From Muraenolepis orangiensis (taxonomy: Eukaryota; Chordata; Actinopteri; Gadiformes; Muraenolepididae): 64,000 bases of DNA. The stretch's first letter is position 1. Each line of letters opens with the position of its first letter. The notes beneath the pieces were generated by a model that saw only the letters and a program-made list of their open reading frames with translations, had not been told where the DNA came from and made no database searches. The translations under genes were made by a program, and so were the position numbers. The DNA lies in contig CM051005.1 of assembly GCA_027704905.1 (NCBI GenBank), forward strand, positions 7,581,143 through 7,645,142, given 5' to 3'. Below are positions 57,041-64,000 of this stretch, one piece after another.

Positions 57041-57420
57041 TCTCAAGTCAAGTCAAGTCAAGTTTATTGTCACTTCACAGTTTACACAAGTATAAAGCAG
57101 TGATGTGAAAATCTTGTGTGCAATACCCGACGACAGACAGCAGTTATAAAATAAGATAAAAATAGATAAAAATAGAATAAAGTTAAAAATTTGAAATTAA
57201 AAATGCAATTTATAAAATGCAAAAATCAGCACAGAAAAGAGCAATATGTATATATAAATCAATGTAATAAAATATACATTGTTATATGTTATACACCCTT
57301 GTTCAGCAGCCTGATGGCCTGACTGTGGAAGCTATCTCTAAGCCTATTTGTACAGCACTTGATACTGCGGTATCGCCTGCCTGACGGTAATAGTGAGTAC
57401 AGTATCTACTGCCATTTCTG
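57041..57420 (+). mobile_element. Dispersed repeat inserted in the LINE
   Basis: Starts with four CAAGT units (CAAGTCAAGTCAAGTCAAGT), shares 170 bp with 20,120-20,292, then CAGCAGCCTGATGGCCTGAC. Separates LINE ORF2 from ORF1 sequence. Confidence 0.7.
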
Positions 57421-57476
57421 CAGTAGTAAGTACGGAGGAGCAGAAAGCAAGAACTTCAAAGGATTCAAAAGCATAG

Positions 57477-58264
57477 TTATTTTTCTGCTTCATGGAGTTT
57501 CGAACTTGAGATTAAAGCCACTCCACCACCTTTTTTTTTTGGATTCTCGGGATAACTGTGTGCTAACACAGTTGGGGTGGGGTAGCTTGTACTATAAACC
57601 TCTATAAACCTACATCTATCTATGTTTTCTGACATAATTGAGGCGCCTAACCCAGTAGGGTGAAGGCCGTCTCTCATCGGCATGCCAGGGCGGTCCCACA
57701 TGGAGGACCAGTTATCTACCAAACCTGCCAGCCAACGACAACCAGGAAAAATAGTACTACTATAACGCTCATCATTACTCCTGGTAGGTAGAGGGCCAGA
57801 GAGAATTAAACGATGCCGACACATCTTTCTGGCGAAGTCACACTGTATAACTATGTTACTTTTTAGTGACTTCTGATTGTCTCATCCTAGTATCGTTGGT
57901 GCCGACATGAATTACAATGTTGTCAAAACTATGTTGTCGGTGTTGGGTTCTTACCGCATGCCAGCACCCTAAGATTAGCTTGGCTGTCGGAGCCCTGGCC
58001 CCTGGGAAGCACATCACGTCAGCTGGCATGTGTAGTTTAACTTTACGGGTAACAGAGTCGCCTATGACTAGCGTCTTCCCCCCCGAAAGAGACTTGAGAG
58101 GAGGGTTGCCTGCCTTCGCAAGGGGTGCTGCCGACAGGGTGCCCTGGACGGAGCTAATGCTAATGCTAGCGCTAACGTTACCAGACCGCCTGGCAGGTCT
58201 CTTCTCTACGCTCTCTGGTGTATCGGTCTTTTCTATGGACGCTATCTTTTCCCCCTCTAGTTGA
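57477..58264 (-). pseudogene. LINE ORF1 with SGNH-hydrolase domain
   Basis: Minus strand encodes KTLVIGDSVTRKVKLHMPAD (GDS block I), IVIHVGTNDTRMRQSEVTK (GTND block), LILSGPLPTR and MRDGLHPTGLGASIMS (the DxxH block as DGLH). One frame break near 57,840. SGNH/GDSL-type ORF1 proteins occur in CR1/L2-group LINEs. Followed downstream by the ORF2 pieces above. Confidence 0.7.
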
Positions 58265-58588
58265 CAGATACGTCTTTTATCTTATCTACAAGGAAAGCAC
58301 AGGAGCAACAGGAGTCCATGCTTACCTTGTTTGATGTGGCGACAAATACAATACAGGACAATACAAAACAGCAATCGGTGTTAACCGAAACGATCGCTAA
58401 ACAACAGTCGGATTATATAATAACAGCGAATTTAAGAAAGATACTGATTCGCAAAACATTTCAGAAAGCGGCTGACAGAAGCCTGGTAGCCGAACCAAAC
58501 AAACCAACTATCCGGATGCAGCGTCACCGTCGTCACACAGCCGCGTCAGAGAGAGAGAGAGAGAGCAGAGTGATCAGTGACCTGTACC

Positions 58589-58827
58589 ATGGCGGGTGCA
58601 CCTTCTTCATGTGTGTGCTGTGTCAGCCAGCTGGTCCTCCACAGCGACCAGAAGATGGACCTGGAGCAGGTCAGCCAGCTGGTCCTCCACAGCGACCAGA
58701 AGATGGACCTGGAGCAGGTCAGCCAGCTGGTCCTCCACAGCGACCAGAAGATGGACCTGGAGCAGGTCAGCCAGCTGGTCCTCCACAGCGACCAGAAGAT
58801 GGACCTGGAGCAGGTCTGTGACAGGTG
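58589..58827 (+). CDS. Possible exon with four 48-bp tandem repeats
   Basis: ATG in good context (ACCATGG), reads MAGAPSSCVCCVSQ followed by LVLHSDQKMDLEQVSQ repeated four times, ending VCDR at a GTGACT donor-like site. Repeats at 58,622-58,816. Reading frame is open but so are others across a 48-bp repeat. No family recognised. Confidence 0.35.
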
Positions 58828-58861
58828 ACTGTTACTCTATCCTCTCAACGTTGATATGAAT

Positions 58862-58925
58862 GTGTGGTCTAGTGGTTAGGGAGTTCCACTCTCAGCTAAA
58901 AGACTCTGGGTTTGATCCTATTCTA
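58862..58925 (+). mobile_element. tRNA-like head of a SINE
   Basis: Box A-like TGGTCTAGTGG and box B-like GGGTTTGATCC spaced as in a tRNA. No folded tRNA with a proper acceptor stem recognised, so a SINE head or tRNA relic. Confidence 0.5.
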
Positions 58926-59021
58926 TGTTTACTAAATCCTCAAATAGACCGGATTAAACTGATACTCCATGGCTTCTGATGTTTACTATAGTTTGTCAAA
59001 ATGGTTTTGGAATTGGGTGTG

Positions 59022-59064
<43 letters not shown>

Positions 59065-60145
59065 TTATTGCATTCACTTTAAACATATTTATAAACACAA
59101 TATTATATATATATATATATAGCTACACACTTCAATAATATATTCCTTTTTGTATTCATATGTTTCACATAATGTGTTAATAATTAGTATTAATTAATGT
59201 TGGTATACTAGTATTGAAGACATTCTAATCATTTATTCATATTGTATTGTATATGTATATGTAGTTAACCTATTGCACGATGTAGTGGAAGTTTACTTAG
59301 TGTAGTGGTAGTACTAATATTTGTATAAATATATTTGTATTAGCAATGTAATGAGTATTGACATATTGACCAGTATGACATTAAGGTGTTATAATATTAG
59401 TATAAAGTTATTGTATAATGGTGTGATTTTATCAATTTGCTTCCTGTGTGTAGCTGCTGACCAATCAACAGCGCTGCCATGGTGATGACCCCTGAACCCA
59501 ACAAGGATTTTAAGGTAAGGTTTAAACTTCATTAATCTCCTAAAGGTCAGATGTCGACTGCTTTTAAATGTAATATTGTGGTGATTTAGCATGTATAAAT
59601 CTAGGAAAAGTGGACCTAGTATTTAGTAGCGGGGGGGGCTCTTTGCCAGTATCGTAATCTTGGGGAGAGGATGGTGGTTAAGCAGGGGTATATTTAACAT
59701 CACATGATTTCTTTTTTTAACATTACAGGTTATATTTAACATCACAGGTTATATTTAACATCACATGATTTCATTACATTAATTACCTGACATTGGATAG
59801 GACACAGGACCTGGATTTGAACCCCGGTCTTCAGAGCTGATAAAAGACAGCTCTCTCCACTGCACCAGAGCCATAGAGATAATGGAGTTGCGACACTCCT
59901 AGCGAACCTCGCACTGTGAAGTTTGTCTATTGTGGTATAAATCAAGAAAATGCATGCATAATCGATATAAGCGATGTTAGTTAATCACCAAAAGTATTAA
60001 ACATATAATCAGTGTTAAGTGTTAAGAATGTTTTCCCATGTAAGTATTAAACATATAATCAAGAAGTGTTAAGAATGTTTCCCATGTACCCTTTAGATGA
60101 ACTGTGTGTGAAGCTTGGATGTATCTACTCAGCAGCATAAAGAAG
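58926..60145. other. AT-rich spacer with microsatellites and a tRNA-like relic
   Basis: (TA)n at 59,021-59,060 and 59,104-59,120. A minus-strand tRNA-like block at about 59,805-59,872 (GGTTCAAATCC box B, TGGTGCAGTGG box A). No exon identified. Confidence 0.5.
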
Positions 60146-60678
60146 TGTGTGTTCCGAGGTTGAAGATTGTGTGAGAATGTGCTGTGCCTATAGGCAGGGT
60201 AACGGGAGGGCCAGGAGACATCAGGAGTCTCCCATTGTCATGGACCTTGAGAGACAGATAACAGCCAATTACGGGGACCAACCAAAACAGTCTCCCCCTC
60301 ACCCTTGAACATGGAGACTCCAGCCCCAGTGAGAATGTATCGGACAAGATGATGACGAAGAAGAAGACCGGGCGGAGTTGTTAACTGCATAAATATGTGT
60401 TTGTGCGGAGAGGGGGCAGATCTTGGGTAGACTACTGTCAGGCAGTTAACTGGTTATCCGGTCTGTCGGGTGGATTACCTGGGCTCTCTGTTCTCCAGAA
60501 CATTATTTTGTATTGTATCGTATCTCAGCAGCTATTTCATTAAATCAACTTTTTACTTAATTATTTTAATTAATTCTCATTTGGATATTTTGTAATGATA
60601 GGATCTTCTTAGTTTTCCTAGTTGGTACACAGCTAATGTGTGACGGAGGATCGGAGTGACAGAGTTCTGAACACAACA
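60146..60678 (+). mobile_element. Possible solo LTR
   Basis: Starts TGTGTGTTCCGAGG, has GCATAAATATG (TATA-like) and ATTAAATCAAC (poly(A)-like) in LTR order, and ends near ACACAACA. No target duplication and no coding sequence next to it. Confidence 0.35.
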
Positions 60679-61671
60679 CTATGAGACAGACGGCAGCCAA
60701 TGCCATATTTTTTAATTCTGGAGGGAAAGCTTAGCTCATGTTAGGCTACATAATGTTAATGCCCATTCCATGATTCAAGTTAAATTAGCCATACATAGGT
60801 CATAATCATAAATCATCACATAATCATAAATCATCTATGCAAATTCTTAAATTCAAAGGGTTTTAGTTTTACTAGGCATGGAGTTCCTAAAAATGTGTCA
60901 TCACCACATACCATAGACCTGTCATTTCGCTGTTAGCGTGTGAGCATTTGGTCTTTCTAGTGTCATCTCATTATTATTATTATTATCATTATTATCTCCA
61001 GTTCTTTTCATGAGACACAGGTGGCCACCCTAGGTACTGCACATAGTATAGTATATTAAGACTAAACCATAAACTGTATAAAATGTATTACATTTCATTT
61101 ACATGTCAAAGAATAGATTTAACAGATTTAATTAAAAAAGTAAATATGGTAAAAATAGGGTACAGGCGGTTTCAAAACAACTCTTGGGGAGACTGCAATA
61201 TAAAAAGGATGGATATAAATCTATTTTTTAATAAATAAAATATTTTTAATTAAGTTTTCAACATGTAGAATTAAATCAAATTACAATACTGTTGAAATTA
61301 GGACCAATGTAGACAATCACCATCACCCAAACAGAGTTTACATGGACCATGACATTGCTTTACATTACATTACAACTGTTTTAGGCAGGAATGCCCTACC
61401 TCTCAAGAACAGCGATAATAATAATAAATAGTTACACACACAAGCTGCCTGTGGTATTGGTATTCATAAAGACAAAGTACATTATATCAAAAGTAACAAT
61501 ATAAGACTTTCTACACTATGTGGTGTATGTTAGTGAGGATTTGGCCTGGTTTGGTCATGAACTTGGGTCCCTAAGTCAGGGAGACATTAGTGCTTAGGGA
61601 GAGGTTGTCACCTGCGCTCTGTGGTCTTCAATGATGCCTGAAGTCTGACAGCAATGGCTACATCTAACATG
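60679..61671. other. AT-rich stretch without recognised content
   Basis: Only short ATT/TTA simple repeats seen. Confidence 0.4.
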
Positions 61672-62042
61672 TTATAGATCAGTAGCTACATCATGGTTGG
61701 CTGTGCTGCATATGGATGCACCAATCGGTCCGAGAAAGGATTTGGAATGTATGGCTTCCATGGCCATGCTCCTAGACAAATAGAAAATAATCATCACCAC
61801 ATACATCAGGCTGAGGCTAAGAATCAGTGCAAAATGTTTGAGGAATGCTACCAAAAATAATAATAAAGGGCACCTTGGCAGCAAGAGCCAAACCAGAAAG
61901 GCAATGAAGACCAAAATTCCTACTGCGCCTAAGGCTACAATGACGTCCAAGCCACTGCCAAACGCTGTCCTTGTGGCCTTGGATGTGCTTGGCTTGTCGA
62001 TTCTATCAGCAGCCTCTAGCAGCTTCACCTTCGCAACAAGTA
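61672..62042 (-). CDS. Possible exon of a membrane protein
   Basis: Minus-strand ORF reads KVKLLEAADRIDKPSTSKAT, then a strongly hydrophobic stretch with two or three candidate membrane segments (VIVALGAVGILVFIAFLVWL, then LILSLSLMYVVMIIFYL), ending ANHDVATDL. The part upstream of about 62,042 looks like intron. No family recognised; could be chance. Confidence 0.3.
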
Positions 62043-62162
62043 AATTAAGTGTACGTACAATACAATAATACAAAAAATTACAATGAGACCAATATATAAA
62101 ACAATATAACACATATATACATATACATACACACCAAATTGTCCTCGGGATCAATTAAGTAT

Positions 62163-62192
<30 letters not shown>
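62163..62192. repeat. (TCTA)n microsatellite
   Basis: Seven to eight tandem CTAT units. Confidence 0.95.
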
Positions 62193-62193
<1 letters not shown>

Positions 62194-62551
62194 CATATAC
62201 ATACATATTCACACACATATGTATGTATACATAATTGTATTTATAACTATTTATTTTTATTAATTGCAGAGTGTACCACTGACCGCACTCAGCCCCAGGA
62301 TTGGTGGGCAAGTAAAGCCAGAAAGGGGCGTACCCGGAACTCGGCGATGGTAGTTGTTTTTACCCTCATCTAGAGCTGGGTTAGCCACTCATCGTTTGGA
62401 CTCGTTCATGTAAGGGCTAATATTCACATGTCAATATTGTTAACGTTATCGTGTTACTGTATTATATTATTATTATTATTATTATAATATCTTATATTGT
62501 ATGTTACTGCTTTTATGTTTGCAGAATGGTTTCCTCATCTTTGTCAAATAA

Positions 62552-63480
62552 ATGATTGACGACAGGCTCGCTCACCAGGCCAAACCGCATGCCCCTGCCG
62601 GGCCTGTGCTGGCGCCCGCCCCCCGTGGACCCAAGCTGAAGCGACCTAGAGTCGACATCGGCGTTTCGACAGAAGGTTGGAATGTCTTCGCTCGTCGATG
62701 GGTGGTTTTTCGTTCCGGGTCGGGGATTGACAACGCACTGTCCCAACTCTTCCAGTGTGCGGAAACTGAGCTTTGAGACTAAAGAGATGGCATGGAACGC
62801 CCTGCCATCGTCCAACCTGTCCGCCGTCTTATTATTTGGGCGGTAGCAGAACCCCAAGCCTGGGCCGCCTGCCTGGGATCCTTCCCGGATGGATAGAGCC
62901 AGGCAAGCAACCTGCCTGGACTGTAAGGCGCTCTTTCATATCTATTCTGAGGGGGCCCGGGGGTGAAATAGCAGGCTACACAAAGTCTGCGGACTCGCAG
63001 AGGTCAGTTGGACTCGCTGCCTCAAATTGTGCCCACAACAAGGTCCCTCAACCCACCAGGCGGCTGCCCAGGCTTTAGGATTCAAAATGATAGCCCAAGT
63101 CACGGCACTACACTCGGCAGGAGCCGGCACACGGCAGCCACGTCTGCCGGGTCGCTGCACAGATGGCCTCACGCATGGCGCCATCAACAAACCCTCACCT
63201 ATGACGCTCAGCCATCATGTGTTCACCAAGGGTGAGTGGAGACATGCACGTCTTCGGTGCCACCCCATGGTCCCCATCACCATCTTGGTGGATACCGTAG
63301 CCCAGGCCATAAGTGACCGTTCCGCGCACCCGTCCACTGCACACGCTGAGATCTTGGCCATCGTTGATACGGGGGCACAGTCCAATTTATGGTCGCTGGC
63401 AGACTTCCTCGTCTGCGGGTTCACACGCGACAACTTATTTCAACTGCTCCCCTATCGCAATCGATGGAGCGTTCTTCGCC
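62552..63480 (+). pseudogene. Gypsy-type LTR retrotransposon gag-protease remnant
   Basis: Plus-strand pieces in changing frames: gag-like GWNVFARRWVVFRSGSGI and LSQLFQCAETEL, a knuckle-like CLDCKALFHIYSEGARG, and a protease-like block with IVDTGAQSNLW (63,363-63,395). Stops and frame changes; no pol follows. Dead copy. Confidence 0.6.
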
Positions 63481-63735
63481 CTGCTCTGAGCCAACACATG
63501 TGACGGTGAAATAGCATTGTGTCGCTCCATGGTGTACGTAAGCAGCTCAGTCCAAGTGATCATACGAGTCTATGCTGAACCTATTATCATTATAATCATG
63601 CGATATCTTATCGCAAATGTGTTGTCAATATAAAGGTCTTTGAATGATTTAATGCCTCGGTTAGACCAAATAGTAAATGTGCCATCTACTAAAGATGGAG
63701 GAAAAACATGATTTGCAGTTATAGGTGCTGTATAT
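63481..63735. other. Spacer, nothing recognised
   Basis: No exon or repeat end assigned. Confidence 0.4.
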
Positions 63736-63739
63736 AGTA

Positions 63740-64000
63740 TATAGGTGCTGTCTCCTCAGGCGGCGCTGGCTTCGGTGGGCTGCCGTTTCCGGTCGAACCG
63801 AGCAAAAAAAGTATTTAGCTCTCCTGGGAGGGAGGTAGAGGAGTTCTCTATACACAACTGGTTCTCACTCTGAAGTTCGTTATCGTCTGTAGTCCCTGCC
63901 ACATACCCCTCGTGTCGTGGCTCTTGAAATTCTCCTCCACTCTGTCCTTATACTCCCGCTTGGCAGTGACGATGGTCTTACGGAGGTCGTAACGGGCTCT
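63740..64000 (-). mobile_element. LINE fragment at right edge
   Basis: Minus strand reads RARYDLRKTIVTAKREYKD, RGMWQGLQTITNF, the linker between endonuclease and RT in fish APE-type LINEs. Frame broken after that. Continues outside the window. Confidence 0.6.

Noticed and set aside
58622..58816. Regular 48-bp repeats resembling an array
   Set aside because: No spacers between units and a eukaryotic context; this is a minisatellite, not CRISPR.
59805..59872. tRNA gene candidate
   Set aside because: Boxes A and B are present but no convincing cloverleaf or acceptor stem; treated as SINE/tRNA relic.

Overview
The window is vertebrate nuclear DNA, almost certainly from a teleost fish. Genes are split into short exons with GT-AG introns. 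There are very long (CA)n microsatellites, fish-type SINE tails, many hAT elements with intact 8-bp target duplications, a CMC/EnSpm element with a SAMD3-like accessory gene, an R2-group retrotransposon, and a CARD-containing caspase-8 relative of the kind described in fish. All host genes I could model lie on the minus strand.

Layout. 0.3-2.5 kb: 5' nine coding exons of cflar (c-FLIP), running off the left edge. 3.3-8.0 kb: a complete nine-exon catip gene (ciliogenesis), with decayed transposon coding sequence in intron 4 and a perfect RFX X-box about 0.6 kb upstream of its start. 9.3-11.4 kb: a four-exon CARD-caspase (casp20/CARD-casp8 type) with a frame break in the p18/p10 linker. 11.7-12.6 kb: an unrecognised basic ORF with a four-fold 12-residue repeat. 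13.7-20.3 kb: LINE fragments, a foldback, and an LTR invaded by an intact two-exon hAT transposon.

20.7-47.0 kb is one large minus-strand gene. I read it as a CXorf38 homolog whose N-terminal half carries a HEPN-type RNxxxH motif and whose C-terminal half carries a coiled coil and two double-stranded-RNA-binding domains. Its introns hold a 7.7-kb CMC/EnSpm transposon, a hAT element invaded by an intact R2-group retrotransposon, a hAT MITE and an intact 3-kb hAT transposon. The first five exons with their promoter region lie in a recent tandem duplication of about 6.66 kb (41,697-48,356 and 48,357-55,020). The upstream copy is cut off at exon 5 and would encode a 264-residue protein without dsRNA-binding domains. 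A HEPN-like domain joined to dsRBDs is the most interesting item here, because it suggests a dsRNA-responsive ribonuclease; this is inference.

55.0-64.0 kb is mostly transposon-derived: an L2/CR1/Rex1-like LINE whose ORF1 has an SGNH-hydrolase domain, SINEs, an LTR-like block, a Gypsy-type gag-protease remnant, and a LINE fragment at the right edge. Two possible host exons (48-bp repeats near 58.6 kb; a membrane-segment ORF near 61.8 kb) could not be named. cflar and the CARD-caspase belong to the caspase-8 pathway, so this end of the window is a small cell-death gene neighbourhood.
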